Positions 23,788 through 31,779 of a stretch of DNA of 64,000 nt are shown one piece after another. Position 1 is the first letter of the stretch. Each line of letters begins with the position of its first letter. The translations under genes and the position numbers were made by a program. The notes under the pieces were generated by a model. It ran no database searches and was not told where the DNA came from. It saw nothing but the letters and a program-made list of their open reading frames with translations. Location: contig NZ_JACAQA010000028.1 of NCBI RefSeq assembly GCF_013385425.1, forward strand, positions 62,001 through 126,000. The letters are read 5' to 3'. The stretch comes from Pseudomonas gingeri. Lineage in GTDB: Bacteria > Pseudomonadota > Gammaproteobacteria > Pseudomonadales > Pseudomonadaceae.

Positions 23788-25110
23788 TCAGATCTCGCCT
23801 TCCACGTCTTCCAGGCTGAAGGTCTCGGTGGTGTCGTTGTAGGAGAAGATCTCGGCATAACGCCCCCAGCTGATCACGCTTTCCAGGGTCTGCTCGACGA
23901 AGTCTTCGCTGAGGGAGTCTTCCAGTTCCTGTTCGAAACGCACCCGCGGCGCCCAGTGCCCGTTACGCTCCTGCAACACCTGGCGAATCCGCGCCGCCAG
24001 GGGCACGGTGCGCAGCAGATGCTCGGCAAACATCACCTTGCGTTCCTGGGTACCGTCTTCGGCAAAACGCTTGCCCGCATCGGTGAGCTTGATATCGGCC
24101 CCGCGCAGTTCGGCAAAACCCAGGTGCTCGAGCATCTCGGCCACCGGAAACAGGTCATCGACTTCCAGCAGCAAGCGCTCGGCGACGTTCGGCAAACCGG
24201 CATGGCCATGGTACGGCTCGGCCGCCAGGGCTTCGATCAGACCGGCCATCAGGTTGGTCGGCACTTCCGGCAGGCGGCTGCCCAGTTGCAGCTCAGCCTT
24301 GCCGGTGCGTTCGTCGGCACTGCGACGGTTGGTCATCAGCGCGTAGATATCGTCGACCATCTTGCGGAAGATCGGGTCCAGGCGGTTGCGCGGGTGGGCG
24401 AACGGCACCTTGATCTGCGCCACGACGCGTCCCGGGTTGGACGACAGCACCAGGATGCGGTCGCACATCAGCACCGCTTCCTCGATGTTGTGGGTCACGA
24501 TCAGGATCGACTTGATCGGTAGTTGGCCGCCGCTCCACAGCTCCAGCAGGTCGGTCCGCAGGTTTTCCGCGGTGAGCACGTCGAGGGCGGAAAACGGCTC
24601 GTCCATCAGCAGCAGGGTCGGGTTGACCACCAGGCCGCGGGCAAAACCCACGCGCTGGCGCATGCCACCGGACAGCTCGCGCGGATAGGCGTTCTCGAAA
24701 CCGTCGAGACCGATCAGGTCGATGGCCGCCAGTGCGCGCTTGCGCGCTTCCTTGGGCTCGACCTGCAAGGCCTGCAAGCCGGCTTCAACGTTTTCCAGCA
24801 CGGTCAGCCAGGGAAACAGGGCGAAGGTCTGGAACACCATCGCCACGCCCTTGGCCGGGCCGTCCAGGGCTTCGCCGTTGTAGAGCACTTCGCCGGAAGT
24901 CGGCTGGATCAGGCCGGCAATGATCCGCAGCAAGGTCGACTTGCCGGAGCCCGAGCGCCCCAGCAGCCCGACAACTTCGCCTTCGTGCAGGTGCAGGTCG
25001 ACTTCGCTGAGTACCTGACGCTCATCCTTGCCGTTGCCAAAGCCCTTGCTCACATTGGTGAGCGAGTAGATTTCGCGGGCGCTGCTGGTGTATTCGATAT
25101 GACTGTTCAT
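23788..25110 (-). CDS. NitT/TauT-family ABC ATPase with C-terminal AAA-associated domain
   Basis: This 440-residue ATPase belongs to an anion-type ABC importer. The cassette (about 1-265) shows Walker A GRSGSGKST, signature LSGGMRQRVGFARGL and Walker B LLLMDEPFSALD, close to NrtD/SsuB. A winged-helix-like extension (about 290-430, from LPEVPTNLMAGLIEALAAEP to FVEQTLESVISWGRYAE) matches the AAA-associated C-terminal domain seen in a subgroup with duplicated permeases. It may sense ligand or redox state, which is inference. The gene follows the double permease by 14 bases. The ATG at 25110 is preferred over longer frames, which run into the permease gene. Confidence 0.9.
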   Translation of the reverse strand: MNSHIEYTSSAREIYSLTNVSKGFGNGKDERQVLSEVDLHLHEGEVVGLLGRSGSGKSTLLRIIAGLIQPTSGEVLYNGEALDGPAKGVAMVFQTFALFPWLTVLENVEAGLQALQVEPKEARKRALAAIDLIGLDGFENAYPRELSGGMRQRVGFARGLVVNPTLLLMDEPFSALDVLTAENLRTDLLELWSGGQLPIKSILIVTHNIEEAVLMCDRILVLSSNPGRVVAQIKVPFAHPRNRLDPIFRKMVDDIYALMTNRRSADERTGKAELQLGSRLPEVPTNLMAGLIEALAAEPYHGHAGLPNVAERLLLEVDDLFPVAEMLEHLGFAELRGADIKLTDAGKRFAEDGTQERKVMFAEHLLRTVPLAARIRQVLQERNGHWAPRVRFEQELEDSLSEDFVEQTLESVISWGRYAEIFSYNDTTETFSLEDVEGEI

Positions 25111-25124
25111 AAGAGCGGCTCGGA

Positions 25125-26873
25125 TTAATTCAGACGAAGTTTGTTTTCGGCGATGGCGTACATCGGCCGCCAGAGCAGACGGTTGAAGGCCACCACAAAG
25201 ACCGACATGACCACGACGCCCAGGGTGATTTTCGGAAAGTCGCCAGCGGCCGTAGTCTGGGCGATATAAGCCCCCAGGCCATGGGCCACGACCTTGTCCT
25301 GGCCCCAGGAAACGAACTCGGAAACGATACTGGCGTTCCACGCACCACCGGAGGCGGTGATCGCACCGGTCACGTAATACGGGAAGATCCCCGGCAACAT
25401 GACCTTGCGCCACCACTGCCAGCCACGGATATGGAAGTTCGCGGCGGCTTCACGGAAGTCGTTGGGGAAGGCGCTGGCCCCGGCAATCACGTTGAACAGG
25501 ATGTACCACTGGGTCCCGAGCACGATCAGCGGGCTCAGCCAGATATCCGGGTTCAGGTTGTAGTGCAGGATCACGATGACGAACACCGGGAACAGCAGGT
25601 TCGCCGGGAACGCCGCGAGGAACTGCGCCAAGGGCTGGATCTTCTCGGCCAGATGCGGACGCAGGCCGATCATCACCCCCAGCGGCACCCAGATCAGCGA
25701 AGCCACGGCGATCAGCAAGGTCACCCGGACCAGGGTGATTGCCCCCAGGCCAATGACTTCGCCGACATCGGCGAGGGTCACTTCACTACCGACATAAATA
25801 GCGATGTGGTACAGCGCATAGGCCGCGAGCAAGGTGATGAAGCCCCCCCAGACCCAGTCGATCATCCGCGACGTCGAGGGGCTGGGCGCACTGGCCCGGG
25901 ACTTGAGCCGGGGCAAGGGCAGGCTCAGGCGCATATGGCCGACGCGGGTGAAGAAACGTGAAATCGGCCGGATCAGACGCTGAATGATCCGGGTCCGCTG
26001 GATCAGGTTGAGCACCCAGGACTCCGGCGCGCCGCCCTGGGCCGCGGTGTCTTCCATGCGGAACTTGTCCGCCCAGGCCACCAGCGGCCGGAACAGGAAC
26101 TGGTCGTAGACCAGGATCACCACCACCATCGCCAGGATCACATAACCCACGGCGGTGAGGTCACGCTGTTCGATGGCGGTGGCCAGGTAGGAACCGATGC
26201 CCGGTAGGGTGATGGTCTTGTCGCCGACGGTAATCGCTTCCGACGCCACCACGAAGAACCAGCCGCCGGACATGCTCATCATCATGTTCCAGATCAGCCC
26301 GGGCATGGCGAATGGCACGTCAAGCTTCCAGAATTTCTGCCAGCCGGACAGGTGCAGGCTCTCGGACACCTCCGTCAGGTCCCGCGGCAGCATGCGCAGC
26401 GACTGGTAGAAGCTGAACGTCATGTTCCAGGCCTGGCTGGTGAAGATCGCAAAGATCGCCGCGCACTCGGCGCCCAGCACCCGTCCTGGAAACAGCAGGA
26501 GAAAGAAGGTCACGGTGAACGAGATATAACCCAGCACCGGCACCGACTGGAGGATATCCAGCACCGGCACCAGCAGTTTCTCGGCGCGTTTGCTCTTGGC
26601 CGCCAGGGTCCCGTAGAGAAAGGTGAAGATCAACGCCGCGACCATCGCCGCGAGCATGCGCAGGGTGGTGCGTATGGCATATTCCGGCAGGTTGCCCGGA
26701 TCAAGGGAAATCACCTGGGTCTGCAAGGTCGAGATCGGTGCCCAGGTTTCCCGCGCGCCGATCGAGAAAAACAGCAGGAAACCCACCACCAGCGGCAGCG
26801 CGATCAGGTCCCAGCGATTGGGCAGCAAGCGCCGGGTACTGGCCGGGATGTAATGGCGTAATACTTTATTCAT
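25125..26873 (-). CDS. ABC importer permease with two fused transmembrane domains
   Basis: This 582-residue protein carries two NitT/TauT-type permease units in one chain, so one copy can provide the whole membrane channel. The first unit (about residues 25-295) contains FSFYQSLRMLPRDLTEVSES and the second (about 345-575) contains FRLEAAANFHIRG-like FREAAANFHIRGWQWWRK, the EAA-type loops that contact the ATPase. The start MNKVLRHYIPAS at 26873 is chosen because the preceding codons are not membrane-like. It forms a two-gene operon with the ATPase. No periplasmic binding protein is encoded with them. The substrate is unknown; the family is annotated as anion transport. Confidence 0.88.
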   Translation of the reverse strand: MNKVLRHYIPASTRRLLPNRWDLIALPLVVGFLLFFSIGARETWAPISTLQTQVISLDPGNLPEYAIRTTLRMLAAMVAALIFTFLYGTLAAKSKRAEKLLVPVLDILQSVPVLGYISFTVTFFLLLFPGRVLGAECAAIFAIFTSQAWNMTFSFYQSLRMLPRDLTEVSESLHLSGWQKFWKLDVPFAMPGLIWNMMMSMSGGWFFVVASEAITVGDKTITLPGIGSYLATAIEQRDLTAVGYVILAMVVVILVYDQFLFRPLVAWADKFRMEDTAAQGGAPESWVLNLIQRTRIIQRLIRPISRFFTRVGHMRLSLPLPRLKSRASAPSPSTSRMIDWVWGGFITLLAAYALYHIAIYVGSEVTLADVGEVIGLGAITLVRVTLLIAVASLIWVPLGVMIGLRPHLAEKIQPLAQFLAAFPANLLFPVFVIVILHYNLNPDIWLSPLIVLGTQWYILFNVIAGASAFPNDFREAAANFHIRGWQWWRKVMLPGIFPYYVTGAITASGGAWNASIVSEFVSWGQDKVVAHGLGAYIAQTTAAGDFPKITLGVVVMSVFVVAFNRLLWRPMYAIAENKLRLN

Positions 26874-27225
26874 CGTCAATGATTCCAGCAGCGTTCTGAA
26901 ATACAGGCCCACGAACTCCAGGGTACAAACGCACAAAGCGCTGCGGTGCCGGCAGTCTAAGCACAGCACATTCTGGAGAAGTGGTTGGAAAATCGTCGAA
27001 GCAAGGCCACGTACTGAACGCTACAGACTGGATACCGGGGCGACGGCTGCGCACCGGCGGTATCCCTTTGTAAATCCCGCTACGTGGCCTACCGAGAATG
27101 GGCAGGGTCCAAGTTCGAATCTCCTGGGGGTGGCGGTTGAAACGTGGGGGGTATGGCTCAGGGCGGAAGTATACATTTCAAAATGTTACAGATATGTATA
27201 TTCCGCATAATTTGTCAGGTTAGCG
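26874..27225. promoter_or_regulatory. Gene-free leader region with long rod-like inverted repeat
   Basis: This 352-base gap lies upstream of the double-permease operon. AGGCCACGTA (27004-27013) pairs with TACGTGGCCT (27081-27090). Inside it GGATACCG (27030-27037) pairs with CGGTATCC (27058-27065), and TACA/TGTA extends the inner stem, so about 87 bases can form one rod or cruciform. Further upstream, TATACAT (27170-27176) pairs with ATGTATA (27194-27200) in an AT-rich promoter-like zone. If transcribed leftwards, the rod would be an mRNA leader about 130 bases before the start codon. I cannot match it to a known riboswitch class. Confidence 0.55.
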
Positions 27226-27993
27226 TCAGGAATGCGCCCAACGCCGATGCAGGCCGCGCGCCAGGGCATCAAGCATAAAACCCAGCACGCCGATCAACAG
27301 CACCATGGCCATCAGCTCCGAATAGGCCAGGCGGTCACGGGTATCGAGGATAAAGTAGCCGAGCCCGGCGCTGACCCCGAGCATTTCGCAGGGCACCAGC
27401 ACGATCCAGAGAATCCCGATGGACAGCCGCACGCCGGTCAGCACATGGCCGAGCACACCGGGCAGGATGACCTGGCGCAGGGTTTCCCAGCGGGTCGCGC
27501 TGAGGCTGCGGCTCAGTTGCAACCAGCGCGGGTCGAGCTGGCGCACCCCGGCCACGGTATTGAGCAGGATCGGCCAGACAGCGGCAAAGGCCAGCAGGAA
27601 ATAGATCGGCTGGTCACCGACCCCCATCAGCATCACCACCACCGGCATCCAGGACAACGGCGAGATCATCCGCAGAAACTGGAACGCCGGGGTGGTCGCC
27701 GCCTCCAGGTGCCGATAGCTGCCAATCAGCAGCCCCAGCGGCACGCCGACCAACAGGGCCAGCAACAGCCCGATCAGAATGCGCTTGAGGCTGACCAGCA
27801 CGTTTTCATAGAGCTCGGCACGGCCCAGCAGCTCCACCAGGCTGGTCAGTGTCGCTTCGGGCGAGAAGCGCGCCGACAGCCCGTCAGGGCTGCCGAACAG
27901 GTGCACGCCCAGCCACCAGAACAGCAGCAGGCAGAACAATCCCGCCAGGCCCAGCCCCCAATGCAGGAGCGATGAGGAAGACTTGCCGATCAA
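27226..27993 (-). CDS. NitT/TauT-family ABC permease (sulfonate-type)
   Basis: This 255-residue inner-membrane permease resembles SsuC/TauC. It has about six membrane segments, and the EAA loop region is RWLQLSRSLSATRWETLRQVILPG. The start is a TTG at 27993 overlapping the stop codon of the binding-protein gene (TTGA arrangement), with GAGGAG upstream, so translation is probably coupled. It is the last gene of a five-gene unit: AhpD-like protein, acyl-CoA-dehydrogenase-like enzyme, ATPase, binding protein, permease. Confidence 0.9.
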   Translation of the reverse strand: MIGKSSSSLLHWGLGLAGLFCLLLFWWLGVHLFGSPDGLSARFSPEATLTSLVELLGRAELYENVLVSLKRILIGLLLALLVGVPLGLLIGSYRHLEAATTPAFQFLRMISPLSWMPVVVMLMGVGDQPIYFLLAFAAVWPILLNTVAGVRQLDPRWLQLSRSLSATRWETLRQVILPGVLGHVLTGVRLSIGILWIVLVPCEMLGVSAGLGYFILDTRDRLAYSELMAMVLLIGVLGFMLDALARGLHRRWAHS

Positions 27994-29189
27994 ATGCCGA
28001 ACTCCTCGCTGCGTTCAAAGCTGTCCGGCAAACCGAAGGCCTTGAGCCCGCCCACCGCCGCCAGGCTGTTGCGTACGAAGCGATCGTCCACCAGATCACG
28101 GGCGGTCTGCTGCGGATCGAGGCCGGCGAGAAACCCCTTGTCGCCTTCGATCAGGGTGTTCTTCAGGCGCTTGACCAGTTCCTCGGTATAGCTGGGGAAC
28201 GGGTATGGCTGGAAATCGATGCGCTGCTCGTCCCAGTTGCCGTGCTGGATCGCCCCGCTGGCCAGGTAGGCGTCACGATCGGCGGCATTGGGTACCAACA
28301 CCCGATTGAGCACCTGCGGGGTGTGGGGGGTGTAGCGATTGGCGCCGTCCTTGGACAGCAACTTGGCCGCCTCGGCGCGGTTGTCACGGGTCCAGAGCTG
28401 GGCCTTGACGATGGCGTTGACCACCTTCTGCGACCACTCGGGCCGGTTGTTCAGGTCCTGCTCGTGCATAAACACCACGCAGCAGGCGTGATTGCGCCAG
28501 AGATCGCCGGTGAAGCGCTGTACCCGGCCGACCTTCAGTTCCTCGGCCAGGGCATTGAACGGTTCGGCGACGATATAGCCGGCGATGCGTTTGCTGGCCA
28601 GGGCCGGCGGCATGTCCGAGGGCGGCAGCACCACCAGGTTGACCTCGTTGGCGGCCAGCACGCTGCTGGCGGGCTTGCTCACCGGTTGCAGGCCGTTGTC
28701 GCGCAGCAGTTGCTGGACCACCACGTTGTGGATCGAGTACCAGAACGGAATCGCCACCGACTGCCCGCCCAGTTGTTTGACCTCGGTGATACCCGGCCCC
28801 ACGGTCAGGCCCGAACCGCCGACATGGTTCCAGGCCACCACCTTGGCCGGCACCTTGCTGCCGTAGCGCGCCCAGACGGTCATCGGCGACAGCAGGTGGA
28901 TCACGTTGACCTGCCCGGAAATAAACGCCTCGATCACCTGGGCCCAACTGCGCAGCAGCACCGGGCGCTCGGCCTGGATGCCTTCGGCCTCGAACAGGCC
29001 GTTGTTATGCGCCACCAGCAACGGCGTGGCATCGGTGATCGGCAGGTAGCCGATGCGCACCGGCGCATTCGGCTCCGACGCGGCACGGGCCTGCAGGCTG
29101 TTGAGCAGCGGCAAGGCACCGCCGGCGGTCAGCAAGGCGCTGAGTTTGAGGAAGTCACGACGTGTATGGGTGAAGTCATCCAGGCACAT
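27990..29189 (-). CDS. NitT/TauT-family ABC binding protein with Tat-type signal
   Basis: This 399-residue periplasmic binding protein of the SsuA/NrtA family recognises small anions such as sulfonates. The N-terminus has a twin-arginine motif, HTRRDFLKLSALLTAGG, and cleavage is expected near LQARA, which implies export in folded form. The mature part starts VRIGYLPITDATPLLVA and contains GGSGLTVGPGITEVKQLGG and IAGYIVAEPFNALA. The ATG at 29189 lies 14 bases inside the 3' end of the ATPase gene. The acyl-CoA-dehydrogenase-like neighbour suggests an organosulfur substrate. Confidence 0.88.
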   Translation of the reverse strand: MCLDDFTHTRRDFLKLSALLTAGGALPLLNSLQARAASEPNAPVRIGYLPITDATPLLVAHNNGLFEAEGIQAERPVLLRSWAQVIEAFISGQVNVIHLLSPMTVWARYGSKVPAKVVAWNHVGGSGLTVGPGITEVKQLGGQSVAIPFWYSIHNVVVQQLLRDNGLQPVSKPASSVLAANEVNLVVLPPSDMPPALASKRIAGYIVAEPFNALAEELKVGRVQRFTGDLWRNHACCVVFMHEQDLNNRPEWSQKVVNAIVKAQLWTRDNRAEAAKLLSKDGANRYTPHTPQVLNRVLVPNAADRDAYLASGAIQHGNWDEQRIDFQPYPFPSYTEELVKRLKNTLIEGDKGFLAGLDPQQTARDLVDDRFVRNSLAAVGGLKAFGLPDSFERSEEFGI

Positions 29190-29997
29190 GAGCCATCTCC
29201 GACGTTTCGAGCAAAGAATGAGGGGGTGAGGGGCGGCTGGCCCGCCGAAGGGTCTTGAGAATCTCGATACGCAGGGTGCCCAGTTCCTCCACCAGCTCGG
29301 CACGCGGCTGAGGCAGGTCGATACGCCACTCGCCGAGGGTCCGCGCCGGGCTGTGGCCCAGTAGCAGGATCCGCTCGGAGAGCAGCAGGGCTTCATCAAT
29401 GTCGTGGGTGATCAACACCGCCGCCGTGTTGTGCTCGGCGATCACCTTGAGCAGCAGTTGTTGCATATCGGCGCGGGTCACCTCATCCAGGGCGCCGAAA
29501 GGCTCGTCGAGAAACAAGACCTGCGGCTGGCGGGCCAGACAGCGGGCCAACGCCGTACGCTGGGCCATGCCGCCGGACAACTGCGCCGGGTACTGGCCTC
29601 GGGCGTGTTGCAGGCCGACGGCGGCTATCGCGTGGTCGATCCGCGCCTTGCGCTCCTGGGCATCCAGGTGCGGCTGGCGGGCGAAGTCGAGGCCGAAGGC
29701 GACGTTCTTTTCCAGGCTCAACCAGGGCAGCAGGCTGGGGTCCTGAAAGGCCACTGCCACCCGTGGGTGCGGGCCGTCCAGGGGTTCGCCGAGGAAATGC
29801 ACGCGACCTGCGTGAGCCGTCTGCAAGCCGGCCAGGACCCGCAACAGGCTGGATTTGCCGACGCCGCTGGGGCCGAGGATCGACACCACCTCGCCGGCTT
29901 GCAGTTGCAGGTCGAAACCTTCCAGCACCGTTTGCCAGCCCTGTTCGCGGGGGTAACCGAGGCTGATCTGCCGGGCCTCCAGCAGCGGCCCGCTCAT
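29176..29997 (-). CDS. NitT/TauT-family ABC ATPase (sulfonate-type)
   Basis: This 273-residue ATPase is of the SsuB/TauB group. It shows Walker A GPSGVGKSS, the Q-loop VAFQDPSLLPWL, signature LSGGMAQRTALARCLA, Walker B VLFLDEPFGALD and the switch His in LLITHDIDEAL. It has no C-terminal extension like that of its neighbour at 23.8 kb. The ATG at 29997 overlaps the stop of the preceding enzyme gene (ATGA), and its 3' end overlaps the binding-protein start by 14 bases, so the three are translationally coupled. Confidence 0.92.
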   Translation of the reverse strand: MSGPLLEARQISLGYPREQGWQTVLEGFDLQLQAGEVVSILGPSGVGKSSLLRVLAGLQTAHAGRVHFLGEPLDGPHPRVAVAFQDPSLLPWLSLEKNVAFGLDFARQPHLDAQERKARIDHAIAAVGLQHARGQYPAQLSGGMAQRTALARCLARQPQVLFLDEPFGALDEVTRADMQQLLLKVIAEHNTAAVLITHDIDEALLLSERILLLGHSPARTLGEWRIDLPQPRAELVEELGTLRIEILKTLRRASRPSPPHSLLETSEMAHVPG

Positions 29998-31064
29998 GCC
30001 GCGGTATCCCGGGCCTGACGTTGCAACTCGGCGCGCAATTGCACCAGGCTCGGGGTGACGATCGGTACAAACGCCGACTCGCGCCAACGCCGGGCGAAGC
30101 CACTGCCGTATTCATTCAGATAGGCCTTGCCGCCGCTGGCCTGCAACTCCAGCTGCACCGCCTGGGCGACCGACTCGGCCAGGCCGATGCGGATCTGGAA
30201 CAAGGCGCTCGGCTGGGCCAGGAAGCGCCCGTCGTGCAGACCGTTCTTGAGTTCCTCCACCGTTTGCTCGAGAGCGTGGCGCTGTTCCAGCAAGGGTTCG
30301 CGCAGAATCGAGCGGGTGTCTTGCAGATGGCCGTCCACTTCCTTCAGCGCCTGGCGCGCCAGGCCGATGGCCATGCCGCATTGCAGGCCGAGGAAAGCCG
30401 GGCGCACCGCCGGCAGAAAGACCCGGGCATCGTCGTGGAGCAACCAGTCGCGGCTGACTTCCACCCGTTTGAAGTCCAGGGCGGCGGTATTGCTCGACTG
30501 CAGGCCCATCAGTTGCAAGTCGTCCGAGCGTTGCAGACCACTCAGGGCATCCGGAATCGCCAGCACGAAGGGTGTGCCGCCCTCCTCCCGTTCGATGGCG
30601 GCCGCCACCACAAAACCGCTTTTGCGCAGATTGGTCACCCAATGCAGACGGCCATCCAGGCACCAGCCATCGCCTTGATCGCGGGCCCGCAGTTGCAGCG
30701 ACTCGATGCCCGAGAGGAACTTCATGGCATTCGACAGTCCGGTGGCGCCGGCCAGTTCGCCGCTGAGCAACGACGGCAGCAGATGCTCGCGCAATGCCGT
30801 GTTGGGACTGTGCAGCAGGTACTCGATAAAAGCCCGTTGGCCCCAGAACACAAAGGCCGCCGCCAGGGAATGGCTGGCCACCTGGGCGATGCTTTCCACC
30901 GCATCGGCCGCCGTGCCGCCGCTGCCGCCCTGGGCCTCTGGAACGCCGATGCGCAGCACCTTGGCCGTCGCCAATCGGGAAATCACATCCTGTGGGTCGC
31001 ACTGCCCCAGATCCAGAGCCTGGGCTTGTACGTCGAGCCATTGACTCAGTGCCGGATTGAGCAT
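29994..31064 (-). CDS. Acyl-CoA dehydrogenase-family flavoenzyme (SfnB-like)
   Basis: This is a 356-residue member of the acyl-CoA dehydrogenase/flavin monooxygenase fold. Visible segments are VLRIGVPEAQGGSGG, LLSGELAGATGLSNAMKFLSG and the FAD-contact region WCLDGRLHWVTNLRKSGFV. It is shorter than normal dehydrogenases (about 380-400) and lacks an obvious catalytic Glu segment, similar to SfnB/DszC-type enzymes that work on organosulfur compounds. The start MLNPALSQW at 31064 follows AAGGAGAA. Its position in an operon with a sulfonate-type transporter supports a sulfur-scavenging role, which is inference. Confidence 0.82.
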   Translation of the reverse strand: MLNPALSQWLDVQAQALDLGQCDPQDVISRLATAKVLRIGVPEAQGGSGGTAADAVESIAQVASHSLAAAFVFWGQRAFIEYLLHSPNTALREHLLPSLLSGELAGATGLSNAMKFLSGIESLQLRARDQGDGWCLDGRLHWVTNLRKSGFVVAAAIEREEGGTPFVLAIPDALSGLQRSDDLQLMGLQSSNTAALDFKRVEVSRDWLLHDDARVFLPAVRPAFLGLQCGMAIGLARQALKEVDGHLQDTRSILREPLLEQRHALEQTVEELKNGLHDGRFLAQPSALFQIRIGLAESVAQAVQLELQASGGKAYLNEYGSGFARRWRESAFVPIVTPSLVQLRAELQRQARDTAA

Positions 31065-31113
31065 GTCGTTTTCTCCTTGAAGACAACGTCGAATAATAGC
31101 CGACGCCGATGAA

Positions 31114-31674
31114 TCATTGATCTGTCGACTGCCAACGATATTTCGCCAGCTCAGGATTGAGCGGCGTGCGGGCAAAGACATTGGCGAAATTGCACAGTGT
31201 GGCCAGGCTTACCCCGAGGATCACTTCCAGGGCGTTGCCCTGGGTGTAGCCGGCAGCGAGGAATTCGCTGAATACCGCGTCGCTGACATTGCCGCGAGTG
31301 GCGATCACTTCCCGGGCAAAGGCGGCGAGGACTTCGAGCTTTTCCTGGGGCAGTTCGTCCTGTCCGCGCAGGGCGTCGACCACTTCGGCCGGCAACTTGG
31401 CCTTGTTCAAGGCCACCGCCGTGTGCCCGGCAACGCAGAAGTCGCAACCGTGGGTGGTGGCGGCCACCAGTTGCACCACTTCGCGCTCGGCCAGGCTCAG
31501 CTCGGCCTTGCCATTGAGCGCCGATACCGTAACGTAGGTTTCCAGCGCCGCCGGTGCATTGGCGAGGACGGCGAGCAGGTTGGGGATAAACCCGGAATTC
31601 TTCTGGGCGTTTTCCAGGAAAGGCTTGGCCGCTTCGGGAGCGCTTTGTAGCGTATGGAGAGTGACGCGCGACAT
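31114..31674 (-). CDS. AhpD-like/carboxymuconolactone decarboxylase-family protein
   Basis: This 186-residue all-helical protein of the AhpD/CMD superfamily carries the redox motif EREVVQLVAATTHGCDFC-VAGH, that is CxxC followed by His, as in alkylhydroperoxidase proteins. Such proteins remove peroxides or relay reducing equivalents. It is the first gene of the sulfonate-type operon, 50 bases before the flavoenzyme, and may protect against peroxide formed by the flavin enzyme. The start MSRVTLHTL at 31674 is favoured because a longer in-frame extension lies in the shared promoter region with the divergent araC-type gene. Confidence 0.87.
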   Translation of the reverse strand: MSRVTLHTLQSAPEAAKPFLENAQKNSGFIPNLLAVLANAPAALETYVTVSALNGKAELSLAEREVVQLVAATTHGCDFCVAGHTAVALNKAKLPAEVVDALRGQDELPQEKLEVLAAFAREVIATRGNVSDAVFSEFLAAGYTQGNALEVILGVSLATLCNFANVFARTPLNPELAKYRWQSTDQ

Positions 31675-31779
31675 GGAGTGGACTCCTGTTGTAGGGTGAG
31701 TCCGACAAGTCTGTTGGTTATAAGAATTCCTATCCATATTCAAAAGTAGCGATTCCTTGCTTCTGAGTGTTTCCATTAG

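Noticed and set aside
25125..26969. Longer permease starting at 26969
   Set aside because: The extra N-terminal residues are Cys/Arg-rich and not conserved-looking, and they would lie in the leader region.
27098..27140. tRNA-like 3' end (CCAAGTTCGAATCTCC) suggesting a tRNA gene
   Set aside because: The TTCGAAT loop is present but the flanking five-base arms do not pair, and no acceptor, D or anticodon arms can be built upstream.
26874..27225. A known guanidine or other riboswitch upstream of the ABC operon
   Set aside because: The rod-like fold does not show the conserved loop motifs I know for guanidine, cobalamin or similar classes, so no class is assigned; it is reported only as an unexplained structure.
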